Shown in pieces: positions 41,742 through 50,429 of a DNA stretch of 64,000 nucleotides (the first letter of the stretch is position 1; each line of letters starts with the position of its first letter). Origin of the DNA: Candidatus Faeciplasma pullistercoris (GTDB taxonomy: Bacteria; Bacillota; Clostridia; Oscillospirales; Ruminococcaceae); NCBI GenBank assembly GCA_018715525.1, contig DVLL01000021.1:1-64000 (forward strand). The letters run 5' to 3'. Made by a program: the position numbers and the translations under genes. The notes under the pieces are model-generated. The model saw only the letters and a program-made list of their open reading frames with translations. It did not search any database and was not told the DNA's origin.

Positions 41742-42965
41742 ATGGCAGGTTTGAACAAAGTCAGCGTTGATGACATCAGTGTCAAGGGCAAGAAGGTTTT
41801 GGTTCGTTGCGATTTCAACGTCCCTCTCAAGGACGGAGTTATCACCAACGACAACAGAATAGTCGCAGCTCTTCCCACCATCAAGAAGCTTGTAGCAGAC
41901 GGCGGCAAGGTAGTCCTTTGCTCCCACCTCGGCAAGCCGAAGAACGGTCCGGAGGACAAGTTCTCATTAGCTCCCGTTGCCAAGAGACTTGCAGAGCTTC
42001 TTCCCGGCGTAAATGTAGTATTTGCCAAGGATGACGCTGTCACCGGCGATGTAGCTAAGGAATGTGTTTCCAAGATGAATGACGGCGACATTGTTTTGCT
42101 TGAGAACACCAGATTCAGAGGTAATGACGAGACCAAGAACGGCGAAGGCTTCTCCAAGGAGCTTGCTGATTTGGTAGACGATCAGGTATTTGTAATGGAC
42201 GCTTTCGGCTCTGCTCACCGCGCTCATGCTTCCACCGCAGGAGTGACTAAATTTGTCAAGGAGACCGCGGTAGGATATCTTATGCAGAAGGAGATAGAGT
42301 ACCTCGGCAACGCCGTTGAGTCACCGGTAAGACCCTTCGTTGCTATTCTGGGCGGCGCAAAGGTGGCGGACAAGCTCAATGTTATCTCAAACCTCCTCGA
42401 GAAGTGCGATACTCTTATCATCGGCGGCGGCATGGCTTACACCTTCCTTAAGGCTAAGGGCTATGAGATAGGCACATCTTTGGTTGACGACGAGAAGCTT
42501 GAGTATTGCTCCGAGATGATGGCTAAGGCTGAGAAGCTTGGCAAGAAGCTTCTTCTTCCTATCGACACCACTATCACTAAGAGCTTCCCCGATCCTATCG
42601 ATGCTCCTATCGATGTCAAGGTCGTAGACGCCGACAAGATTCCTGCCGACTGGATGGGTCTTGATATCGGAAATAAGACTGCTGAGCTTTACGCAAACGA
42701 AGTCAAGTCCGCCAAGACCGTAGTTTGGAACGGTCCTATGGGCGTATTTGAGAACCCCACTCTTGCAAAGGGAACTATTGCGGTAGCTAAGGCGCTTGCT
42801 GATACCGACGCTACTACCGTTATTGGCGGAGGAGACTCTGCTGCTGCCGTTATTAACCTCGGCTTTGCCGACAAGATGACCCACATATCCACAGGCGGAG
42901 GAGCTTCTCTTGAGTACCTCGAGGGTAAGGTTCTTCCCGGAATTGCCGTCATCGCCGACAAGTAA
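41742..42965 (+). CDS. pgk: phosphoglycerate kinase
   Basis: 407 residues from [12 protein letters not shown], with AAAGGAGA nine bases upstream. [15 protein letters not shown] and SHLGKPKN form the 3-phosphoglycerate site, GGAKVADK and GGGMAYTF lie near the hinge, and WNGPMGVFE with the C-terminal GGGDSAAAV form the nucleotide site. It makes ATP from 1,3-bisphosphoglycerate. First gene of a glycolytic operon. Codon choice appears strongly biased, as expected for an abundant enzyme. Confidence 0.97.
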   Translation: MAGLNKVSVDDISVKGKKVLVRCDFNVPLKDGVITNDNRIVAALPTIKKLVADGGKVVLCSHLGKPKNGPEDKFSLAPVAKRLAELLPGVNVVFAKDDAVTGDVAKECVSKMNDGDIVLLENTRFRGNDETKNGEGFSKELADLVDDQVFVMDAFGSAHRAHASTAGVTKFVKETAVGYLMQKEIEYLGNAVESPVRPFVAILGGAKVADKLNVISNLLEKCDTLIIGGGMAYTFLKAKGYEIGTSLVDDEKLEYCSEMMAKAEKLGKKLLLPIDTTITKSFPDPIDAPIDVKVVDADKIPADWMGLDIGNKTAELYANEVKSAKTVVWNGPMGVFENPTLAKGTIAVAKALADTDATTVIGGGDSAAAVINLGFADKMTHISTGGGASLEYLEGKVLPGIAVIADK

Positions 42966-42979
42966 ATTTTGAAGCATAG

Positions 42980-43000
42980 GACGGAGCTTTATGCTCCGTC
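42980..43000 (+). other. intercistronic hairpin between pgk and tpiA
   Basis: GACGGAGC pairs with GCTCCGTC around a 5 base loop; the sequence after it (TTGCTGT) is not a proper U tract. It may cause partial termination or protect the pgk end of the mRNA and so set the pgk to tpiA ratio. Confidence 0.5.
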
Positions 43001-43027
43001 TTGCTGTAAACGAAAGGATTGCTTACA

Positions 43028-43798
43028 ATGAAGAAGGATATACGCCGCGCGATAATCGCGGGCAACTGGAAGATGAACAAGACCCGTCCCGAGGCTAAGG
43101 AGCTTATCGAGGCCATGAAGCCTCTTGTCAAGGACGCAGGCTGCGAGGTAGTTATCTGCGTGCCTTATACAAACCTTGAGACCGCGGTTGAGCTCACAAA
43201 GGGTACAAATATAAGGGTGGGAGCTGAAAACTGTCACTTTGCTAAGTCTGGCGCATACACAGGCGAGATCTCCGCTGATATGCTCACGGAAATCGGAGTA
43301 GAGTATGTGGTTCTCGGCCACAGCGAGCGCAGACAGTACTTCGGAGAGACTGACGAGACTGTAAACAAGAGAACCAAGGCTGCTCTTGAGGCAGGGCTTA
43401 AGCCTATCGTATGTGTAGGAGAGCTTCTTTGGGAGCGTGAGTGCGGTATCACCGAAGAGGTTATCGCCCGTCAGATAAAGCTTGACTTCTTTGGCGTGAC
43501 AGCTGATGAGCTCAAGAACTGCGTAATTGCCTATGAGCCTGTATGGGCTATAGGAACAGGCAAGACCGCTACTGCCGATCAGGCTGAGGAGGTTTGCGGA
43601 TTTATTCGTGGAGTTCTTTCCAAGCTTTACGGCAAGGACGTAGCCGACACCATCACCATTCAGTACGGCGGCTCAATGAACGCAGGCAATGCTTCCGAGC
43701 TTCTCTCTAAAGAGAATGTAGACGGCGGACTTATCGGCGGAGCCTCACTCAAGGCGAATGATTTTGCAATAATCGTAGACGCAGCCACAAAGGGCTGA
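43028..43798 (+). CDS. tpiA: triosephosphate isomerase
   Basis: 256 residues from MKKDIRRAIIAGNWKMNK, which contains the substrate lysine; a TTG three codons upstream is less likely. GHSERRQYFGE holds the catalytic histidine and AYEPVWAIGTGKTA the catalytic glutamate with loop 6; YGGSMN closes the phosphate site. It interconverts dihydroxyacetone phosphate and glyceraldehyde-3-phosphate. Middle gene of the operon, 15 bases before gpmI. Confidence 0.97.
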   Translation: MKKDIRRAIIAGNWKMNKTRPEAKELIEAMKPLVKDAGCEVVICVPYTNLETAVELTKGTNIRVGAENCHFAKSGAYTGEISADMLTEIGVEYVVLGHSERRQYFGETDETVNKRTKAALEAGLKPIVCVGELLWERECGITEEVIARQIKLDFFGVTADELKNCVIAYEPVWAIGTGKTATADQAEEVCGFIRGVLSKLYGKDVADTITIQYGGSMNAGNASELLSKENVDGGLIGGASLKANDFAIIVDAATKG

Positions 43799-43813
43799 TA
43801 TCAGGAGATAAAT

Positions 43814-45382
43814 ATGAAACCTATTGTACTTATAGTAATGGACGGCGTGGGCTTTTCCAAGACAGGTTTGGGAGACGCCGTAACCTTAGCAAATACACCT
43901 ACGCTTGACAAGCTCCTTGCGGAGCGACCCTTCACCAAGCTCAAGGCTCACGGAACTGCCGTAGGACTTCCTACAGACGATGACATGGGTAATTCCGAGG
44001 TCGGACACAACGCTTTGGGATGCGGACAGATATATTCTCAGGGAGCAAAGCTGGTAAACGAGTCAATCGAGTCCGGAAAGATGTTTGAAAGCAAGACATG
44101 GAACGAGCTTGTGGATAACTGCAAGGCAAACAACTCCACTCTTCACTTCATAGGACTGCTTTCGGACGGAAACGTTCACTCAAATATTTCACATCTTAAG
44201 CAGATGATCGTTAAAGCCAAGGAGATGGGTGTTTCAAGGGTCAGATGCCACATTCTTTTAGACGGAAGAGATGTTCCCGCAACATCTGCTCTTACCTATG
44301 TGGATGACCTTGAGACTCTTATAGCTTCTCTTCAGGACGACACCTTTGACTGCAAGATAGCTTCCGGCGGCGGAAGAATGAAGATAACCATGGACAGATA
44401 CATGGCAAACTGGGATATGGTTAAGCTCGGCTGGGATACTCATGTTCACGGTCTGGGAAGGCAGTTTAGTTCCGCCCGTGAGGCTATCGAGACATACCGC
44501 AGCGAGAATCCTGATGTAATCGATCAGGATCTGCCCGCGTTTGTAGTAGCCAAGAACGGCGAGCCAGTAGGCAGGATATGCGACAACGATTCGGTAGTTC
44601 TGTTTAATTTCCGCGGAGACAGAGCGATAGAAATTTCCATGGCGTTTGATCAGGAGGACTTTAACTGCTTTGACAGGGGAACTGTTCCCAAGGTCGTATA
44701 CGCGGGAATGCTTGAATACGACGGAGATCTCAAGATCCCCAAGAGGTATCTTGTAAATCCTCCTGAGATCAAGCATACTCTTACCGAACTGCTTGTAGCG
44801 AATGGTTTGAATGAGTACGCGGTATCAGAGACTCAGAAATACGGACACGTTACCTACTTCTGGAACGGAAATAAGTCCGAGAAGTTCTCTGAAGAGCTTG
44901 AAACATATAAGGAAATACCCTCTGATAATGTTTCCTTTGACGAGCGTCCTTGGATGAAGTCTGCTGAGATTACAGACGATGTGATTGCCGCTATGCAGAG
45001 CAAAAAGTATGATTTTATACGCTGTAACTTCCCCAACGGCGACATGGTAGGACACACCGGAAGCCTTGACGCTACAAGAATCGGTGTAGAGGCGGTGGAT
45101 CTCGGGCTTACAAGGATTCTTAAGGTCGCTGATGAGCTTAATTACACCGTTCTGATTACAGCCGACCATGGTAACGCAGATGAGATGTTGGAGAAAAACA
45201 AGAAGGGTGAGATCCAGGTGAGAACCGCTCACTCACTCAATAAGGTTCCGTTTATCATCTATGACAACGATACCGAATACTCTATCAAGGATGGCGAATT
45301 TGGACTTGCCAATGTAGCTCCGACAGTAGCCGCTCTGTTCGGACTTACTGCTCCCGACTGTTGGGAAGATAGTATGATTTAA
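43814..45382 (+). CDS. gpmI: 2,3-bisphosphoglycerate-independent phosphoglycerate mutase
   Basis: 522 residues, alkaline phosphatase superfamily. IVLIVMDGVGFS gives the first metal aspartate, DMGNSEVGHNALG holds the catalytic serine, and LITADHGNADEM with TAHSLNKVPF hold the remaining metal ligands. It interconverts 3- and 2-phosphoglycerate using two manganese ions. AGGAGAT precedes the ATG. The operon ends here at a strong terminator; gap and eno are not in the window. Confidence 0.97.
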   Translation: MKPIVLIVMDGVGFSKTGLGDAVTLANTPTLDKLLAERPFTKLKAHGTAVGLPTDDDMGNSEVGHNALGCGQIYSQGAKLVNESIESGKMFESKTWNELVDNCKANNSTLHFIGLLSDGNVHSNISHLKQMIVKAKEMGVSRVRCHILLDGRDVPATSALTYVDDLETLIASLQDDTFDCKIASGGGRMKITMDRYMANWDMVKLGWDTHVHGLGRQFSSAREAIETYRSENPDVIDQDLPAFVVAKNGEPVGRICDNDSVVLFNFRGDRAIEISMAFDQEDFNCFDRGTVPKVVYAGMLEYDGDLKIPKRYLVNPPEIKHTLTELLVANGLNEYAVSETQKYGHVTYFWNGNKSEKFSEELETYKEIPSDNVSFDERPWMKSAEITDDVIAAMQSKKYDFIRCNFPNGDMVGHTGSLDATRIGVEAVDLGLTRILKVADELNYTVLITADHGNADEMLEKNKKGEIQVRTAHSLNKVPFIIYDNDTEYSIKDGEFGLANVAPTVAALFGLTAPDCWEDSMI

Positions 45383-45392
45383 TTATTGCTGC

Positions 45393-45434
45393 AAAACGCG
45401 CAGTCCGGTACCTGCCGGATTGCGCGTTTTTATT
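45393..45434 (+). terminator. terminator of the glycolytic operon
   Basis: AAAACGCGCAGTCCGG (45393-45408) pairs with CCGGATTGCGCGTTTT (45415-45430), one mismatch, then TATTT. Confidence 0.9.
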
Positions 45435-45472
45435 TACTTGAAGTATTATTTTGAAGACAGGAAGGAAGAACC

Positions 45473-47155
45473 ATGAAATTAAGAAGATTTCTTGCAATAT
45501 TTATCTGTGCTGTCATGACGCTGACGCTCTTGGCTTCCTGCACGGATGAAGGAAAAGAAGGCGTCAACAATCAGCTTTCTAACAATCAGGATATATCCGC
45601 CGATGAAGGAAAAATCGTTGCCGATAACCCTATACTTTGGGCGGATGTGCCCGACCCGGATGTAATCCGAGTTGATGACACTTATTACATGACAAGTACT
45701 ACTATGTATTTTAACCCGGGTGTTCCGATAATGAAGTCCTATGACCTTGTTCATTGGGAGCTGATAGGCTATGTTTATGAAACTCTTGAGAACAGCCTTA
45801 GGACAGATCTTATCGGTGAGAACAACTCGTACGCTCAGGGCTCGTGGGCGTCAAGCATTCGCTATTACGACGGATATTTCTATGTGTTGTTCTGTGCTCT
45901 CGATCAGGGCAAGTCTTATATATTCAAGACGGAGGATATAGAAAACCCCGATTGGATAAGATACGACTTCAACAGAGTATTCCATGATGCTTCGCTATTC
46001 TTCGAGGACGATGGGACTCCGTACATTATTTACGGTGCGGGCGATGTCTATATTACTGAGCTTGAAAAGGACTGCTCGAAGGTAAAGGAGGGCGGAGTAG
46101 ACCAGAAGCTGCTAAATACCGGAGTCGCAGAGGGACTCAGCGGAGCGGAGGGCTCTCATTTTTACAAGATTGACGGCACATACTATCTCACTATGATAAG
46201 TTATGCCACTAATACGCCGGGGGTCGCGAGGTGCGAGCTTTGCTTCAGGTCTGACGAGCTTTTGGGAGAGTACGAGGGAAAGGTAGTTCTCTGTGATTCT
46301 ATGGACTACTACGGCAACGGCGTAGCTCAGGGCGGAATTGTGGAAACTCCTGAGGGCGACTGGTATGCTCTATTGTTCCAGGATCACGGAGCTGTAGGAA
46401 GAATACCCGTTTTGCAGCCTGTGACATGGGTGGATGGCTGGCCTATGATGGGTGAAAATGGCGAGGCTGTAAAGCAGATTGCCGTTACATCAGACGCTGA
46501 GAGCTGGCAGGAATCCACTCTCATGTATAATGATGAGTTTGACTATGACGAGAACAAGCTCGCGCTGTATTGGCAGTGGAATCATAATCCTGAAGAGGAA
46601 TTATGGAGCGTCACCGACAGAGAGGGCTGGTTCAGGATCACTACAGGAAGAGTGGACAGCGACATATTCCACGCCAAAAACACATTGACTCAGCGCACAG
46701 AAGGACCGACATGTACTTCTGAGGTTCTTTTGGATGCCTCGTGCTTAAATAACGGAGACTACGCAGGCATCGCCGCGTTCCAGAGCTTTTGCGGAATGGT
46801 CGGTGTGAGAGTAGACGAAGATGGCAAGAAATATGCATACTTCGCTCGCCAGACGAGAGGCGAAGAAATGTCCATTGTAACTGAGGATGAGATTACTCAG
46901 GATGAAATATACCTGAAAATTGAGTACCGTTTCTCCAAGATCGACGAGAATGGGATTATAACGTCCGAGGATCAGGCAAGGTTCTACTACTCGCTGGACG
47001 GGGAAAACTGGGTAAAGATAGGCAAGGGCTTTACGATGAGCTACAGCCTTGATCTCTTTACCGGTTACAGAACAGCGCTTTATTGCTATTCTACGATTGC
47101 AGAGGGCGGTCACGCCGATTTTGACTACTACCACACTACCAAGGGTGAAAGATAG
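45473..47155 (+). CDS. secreted lipoprotein glycoside hydrolase, GH43 family
   Basis: 560 residues. A lipoprotein signal ends at the lipobox LLASC with C23, so the enzyme is anchored outside the membrane. The five-bladed GH43 domain (about 50-345) contains the catalytic triad: D61 in DVPDPDVIR (base), D172 in HDASLFFEDDG (pKa modulator) and E226 in SGAEGSHFYK (acid). A C-terminal beta-sandwich (about 360-560) matches the accessory domain of beta-xylosidases and arabinofuranosidases. It probably releases xylose or arabinose from plant xylan oligosaccharides. No sugar transporter or regulator lies next to it, unlike a typical utilisation locus. Ribosome binding site AGGAAGGA. Confidence 0.88.
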   Translation: MKLRRFLAIFICAVMTLTLLASCTDEGKEGVNNQLSNNQDISADEGKIVADNPILWADVPDPDVIRVDDTYYMTSTTMYFNPGVPIMKSYDLVHWELIGYVYETLENSLRTDLIGENNSYAQGSWASSIRYYDGYFYVLFCALDQGKSYIFKTEDIENPDWIRYDFNRVFHDASLFFEDDGTPYIIYGAGDVYITELEKDCSKVKEGGVDQKLLNTGVAEGLSGAEGSHFYKIDGTYYLTMISYATNTPGVARCELCFRSDELLGEYEGKVVLCDSMDYYGNGVAQGGIVETPEGDWYALLFQDHGAVGRIPVLQPVTWVDGWPMMGENGEAVKQIAVTSDAESWQESTLMYNDEFDYDENKLALYWQWNHNPEEELWSVTDREGWFRITTGRVDSDIFHAKNTLTQRTEGPTCTSEVLLDASCLNNGDYAGIAAFQSFCGMVGVRVDEDGKKYAYFARQTRGEEMSIVTEDEITQDEIYLKIEYRFSKIDENGIITSEDQARFYYSLDGENWVKIGKGFTMSYSLDLFTGYRTALYCYSTIAEGGHADFDYYHTTKGER

Positions 47156-47176
47156 CGTAAAGCTGACATAAAACAT

Positions 47177-47219
47177 CCGCATGTACTCGCACTTTTAAGA
47201 GTACATGCGGTTTATTATT
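47177..47219. terminator. bidirectional terminator between GH43 and mtaB
   Basis: CCGCATGTACTC (47177-47188) pairs perfectly with GAGTACATGCGG (47199-47210). TTTATTATT follows on the plus strand and TGTTTTATG on the minus strand, so it serves both convergent genes. Confidence 0.85.
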
Positions 47220-48513
47220 CATCGATTTCGCCTATGCAGAAGTCATCGTGAACAGAGATTATACGAACGTTTCTTATTTGCCGTCTAAGTGTATCTGTAA
47301 ACCGCTTGACTTTTACAAGCGTATAGCACGGTGCGTGTCCCTGATGCCAGACGCTGTCCTTTTCTTTTTCAAAAAGTACGCTCTGGACAGTCCCGACAAG
47401 CGAGTGAAGGTAGGCTTTTTTGCCGGCCTCCGCCGCTTCTGACATCAGCTTCGCGCGTGCAGACTTGACGCTTTCAGGTATGAGGTCGGTTCTTTTTGCA
47501 GCGGCGGTGCCTTCCCTTGGTGAATAGGGAAAAACATGGACGCCAGCAAAACCGATTTTAGTTACAAATCTAATGGACTCAAGAAAATCCTCGTCTGTTT
47601 CACCCGGGAAGCCTACCATTACGTCTGTAGTTATAGAACAGCCGGGAAACTTGTCACGAAGGCAAGCGACAATATCCATGTAGTCGTCGGTCGTATACCT
47701 TCTTCGCATTTGTGAAAGTGTTTTGTCGCACCCTGACTGAAGGGAGAGGTGAAACTGAGGGCAAAGCTTTGTCTGCTGAGAGAGGGCTGATATGATTTGC
47801 GGTGTAAGCATCTCAGGCTCGATGGAGCCGAGCCTTACTCTATAGGCTCCGCTCTCTTCGCAGACAGCTTTAACAGCGTCGGCAAGCGTAGTTCCGTCCT
47901 TAAAATCCTCGCCATAGCATGATAGGTTTATGCCGACGAGCACAAGCTCAGCGTGCCCTGATACGACAAGCCTTTTTGCTTCACACACTATTTCGCTGAC
48001 CGGCTTTGATCGCGAGCGGCCTCTGGCGTAGGGAATAATGCAGTAGCTGCAAAATCTGTCGCAGCCGTCCTGTATTTTAATTGCCGCTCTTGTTTTCCCG
48101 CTGCCGAAGCGAAGCAGGAGCGGCTCTATTTTTTCACCTTGAAAGTGTGAAAGTATTTTTTTCTGTTTTAGCCCGGTTTCAAAGTATTTCTTTATCATAT
48201 CCGGGACTTCGGATTTGTTGTTTTCCCCGGCAATAACATCAGCCATGCTAAGGAGCGGGGAGGCATGATATGCCTGAGAAAAGCATCCGCAAACTGCGAC
48301 AGCTGCGCTGGGGTTTGAGCTTTTAATTTTATGCAGAAGCTGCTTTAGCTTGATGTCAGCCGCTCCTGTCACTGTGCAGGTGTTTATAACGCAGACATCC
48401 GCGAGATTGAGCTTATTCGTTGTACTGTAGCCCTGTGATTCCATCAGCTCTCTTATGGCGTCTGTTTCATATTGGTTGACCTTGCAGCCGAATGTATAAT
48501 AAAATACTGTCAA
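47215..48513 (-). CDS. mtaB: tRNA (t6A37) methylthiotransferase MtaB
   Basis: 432 residues, TTG start with AAAGGA upstream. The N-terminal UPF0004 domain has C10, C46 and C77 for the auxiliary cluster, the radical SAM motif is C151-DRF-C155-SY-C158, and a TRAM-like RNA-binding domain lies at the end. The start YTFGCKVNQYETDAI identifies MtaB rather than MiaB or RimO. It adds a methylthio group to N6-threonylcarbamoyladenosine at position 37 of tRNA. Monocistronic on the minus strand. Confidence 0.93.
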   Translation of the reverse strand: MTVFYYTFGCKVNQYETDAIRELMESQGYSTTNKLNLADVCVINTCTVTGAADIKLKQLLHKIKSSNPSAAVAVCGCFSQAYHASPLLSMADVIAGENNKSEVPDMIKKYFETGLKQKKILSHFQGEKIEPLLLRFGSGKTRAAIKIQDGCDRFCSYCIIPYARGRSRSKPVSEIVCEAKRLVVSGHAELVLVGINLSCYGEDFKDGTTLADAVKAVCEESGAYRVRLGSIEPEMLTPQIISALSQQTKLCPQFHLSLQSGCDKTLSQMRRRYTTDDYMDIVACLRDKFPGCSITTDVMVGFPGETDEDFLESIRFVTKIGFAGVHVFPYSPREGTAAAKRTDLIPESVKSARAKLMSEAAEAGKKAYLHSLVGTVQSVLFEKEKDSVWHQGHAPCYTLVKVKRFTDTLRRQIRNVRIISVHDDFCIGEIDE

Positions 48514-48590
48514 AAAATCATGTCCTTTATGAATTCGTCGTTAATTATCACTTATATGGTATCATATTTATATTCATATGTAAATTCCTA

Positions 48591-48618
48591 TTGACAGAAA
48601 AATATAATCTGTTATAAT
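48591..48618 (+). promoter_or_regulatory. promoter of the HPr-like gene
   Basis: Perfect TTGACA, 16 bp spacer, perfect TATAAT; a leader of about 60 bases follows. Confidence 0.75.
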
Positions 48619-48687
48619 GTATTTGTATATAGCAAATACATGGCTTCAGTATAAATACATGAAATCAAAAATTGGAGGTAAATATCA

Positions 48688-48918
48688 ATGAATAAGTTTC
48701 TTATCAGCCTGGCAACAATCAACGATGTAAAGGAATTTGTAAACATCATCTCTCTTTGCGACTTCGATGTAGACCTGGTATCAGGCAGATACTCTATAGA
48801 CGCTAAATCCATTATGGGCATTTTCAGCCTCGATTTGTCAAGACCTGTTGAGCTGGTGGCTCATATAGACAACTGCGACGACCTTATCAAGAAGCTTGAC
48901 AGATTCATTGTGAAGTAA
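48688..48918 (+). CDS. HPr-like protein lacking the PTS histidine
   Basis: 76 residues, about ten fewer than HPr. The C-terminal half keeps the regulatory-serine block, DAKSIMGIFSLDL (compare NAKSIMGVLSL), so the equivalent of HPr Ser46 is S41. The active-site loop, normally GLHARPA with His15, reads TINDVKEFV and has no histidine. It therefore cannot pass phosphate through the sugar phosphotransferase system and recalls Crh of Bacillus, which also lacks His15 but is a serine-phosphorylated regulator. Role in catabolite control is inferred only; many Clostridia carry such proteins. Strong ribosome binding site (TTGGAGGT), own promoter and terminator. Confidence 0.82.
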   Translation: MNKFLISLATINDVKEFVNIISLCDFDVDLVSGRYSIDAKSIMGIFSLDLSRPVELVAHIDNCDDLIKKLDRFIVK

Positions 48919-48975
48919 TTACAATTTTGGTTGAATAGAAAATCGTTCATTCGTACACGCATACACACATACACG

Positions 48976-49010
48976 CAGCAGACCGATTAAGAGGTCTGCT
49001 GTTTGTTTTT
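48976..49010 (+). terminator. terminator of the HPr-like gene
   Basis: CAGCAGACC (48976-48984) pairs with GGTCTGCTG (48993-49001), then TTTGTTTTTG. Confidence 0.85.
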
Positions 49011-49126
49011 GTTGTTTTTATGGCTATAAGCCTCACATATTTGCAGCTTGAAAGCATAAAATTTATTGGGACATGACGGCTAAGCCCTAATGCCTGAAAA
49101 TTTTATTCGGAGAGTGTATATCTCAG

Positions 49127-50287
49127 ATGAAAAAAATAGTCTGCATAGTCTTATCTACGTTGATGTTTATACTGGGAAGCGAGGCGGCCTTTGCTGACGG
49201 AGAGGATGTCCCGGCTGTTTCAAACTCTGTTTCACCTTCTGTGCCGTATTCATATGTGCTTATGGAGGGTTCGACCGGGACTTTACTTTATTCCGATAAC
49301 GGAAACGCGCTTTTTCGTCCGTTTCACGCTTCCAAGCTTATGACGCTTTTGCTTTTATGCGAGGCAATGGACAGGGGAGAACTGAGTGCCGACTCGGTTA
49401 TTACCGTATCAAAAAATGCGAACTCTCAGCAGGGCGCGCAGATATGGCTGGATACAGGCGAGCAGATACTCCTTGACGAGCTTATTATGGCGATAACGGT
49501 TGGCAATGCCAACGATGCAGCGGTGGCTATAGCGGAAGCTGTCGGAGGAACTGAAGAGAATTTTGTGAGCTTGATGAACCTAAGGGCGGCTGAGCTCGGA
49601 ATGGTCTCGACGTACTACGCCGACCCAACGGGGGTTGGCGATGGAAGCGTAACTACCGCCTGCGATACGGCGATACTGGCATCAGCCCTCAGCAAATATG
49701 ATTTTTTGACTGAATATATGACCACTTGGATGACCTATGTCAGAGGCGGAAAAGCCGAGCTTGTCAGCACAAATCGGCTTATTCGCTCCTACAGCGGAAT
49801 TACAGGCATGAAGGCCTATTCGCATGAAGAGTGCGGCAACTGCCTTGTAGCTTCTGCCAAGCGGGGAGACATGACGATGATATGCGTAATTTTCGGTGAG
49901 CCGGACGAGTATGAGCGGTTTAATACCGCTAAAGAAAAGATGAATATTGGCTTTTCTGCGTATACGTTATACCAGCCGAAGAGAAACGACATATTTTTAG
50001 AGGATACAGCAGTAAGTAAAGGCGTTGACACTTACGTAAAAACAGATATATCCGGTCTTGAACCATTTGTGATAAGGACCGGCAGAGAGGACGATATTGA
50101 GATATCAACCGAATACTTTTCGGATATTACAGCTCCGCTTGAAGCTGGGAGCTGTGTCGGAAAGGTGATTTACACAATAGACGACGAGGAAATATATTCA
50201 GCCGACATAGTATCCGCTTCAGAGGTAAAAAGAATCAATTTATTTTACGCATTTTTAAAGGCTGTAACATCCATTTTTGCAGGTTAG
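49127..50287 (+). CDS. DacF-like serine peptidase S11 homologue with degenerate active site
   Basis: 386 residues. A signal peptide (cleavage probably after AAFA, residue 23), an S11 D-alanyl-D-alanine carboxypeptidase domain (about 40-275) and a C-terminal beta domain (PBP5_C-like), ending in a hydrophobic tail. The fold matches DacF closely (e.g. AITV..NDAAVAIAEAVGG and STNRLIRSYSG), but the three catalytic motifs are changed: SxxK is H67-A-S-K70, SxN is N127-A-N, and KTG is K229-A-Y. Without the serine nucleophile it should not cut D-Ala-D-Ala or bind penicillin covalently, so it may be a peptidoglycan-binding regulator. It lies between the HPr-like gene and pgi, in a unit of its own. Confidence 0.85.
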   Translation: MKKIVCIVLSTLMFILGSEAAFADGEDVPAVSNSVSPSVPYSYVLMEGSTGTLLYSDNGNALFRPFHASKLMTLLLLCEAMDRGELSADSVITVSKNANSQQGAQIWLDTGEQILLDELIMAITVGNANDAAVAIAEAVGGTEENFVSLMNLRAAELGMVSTYYADPTGVGDGSVTTACDTAILASALSKYDFLTEYMTTWMTYVRGGKAELVSTNRLIRSYSGITGMKAYSHEECGNCLVASAKRGDMTMICVIFGEPDEYERFNTAKEKMNIGFSAYTLYQPKRNDIFLEDTAVSKGVDTYVKTDISGLEPFVIRTGREDDIEISTEYFSDITAPLEAGSCVGKVIYTIDDEEIYSADIVSASEVKRINLFYAFLKAVTSIFAG

Positions 50288-50366
50288 CCGGGTTGTAGAA
50301 CCATGGATGGAAAATTTGTTCCGGAAATCAATGCAAAAAAAGTTATAATATTTTTAATAAAATTCC

Positions 50367-50395
50367 TTGCAAAATAATCCAAGTCGTGATACAAT
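50367..50395 (+). promoter_or_regulatory. promoter of pgi
   Basis: TTGCAA, 17 bp spacer, TACAAT, with a leader of about 28 bases. Confidence 0.65.
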
Positions 50396-50429
50396 ATAGA
50401 TAAAATTAAAAGAGAGGATATGACGCCAT

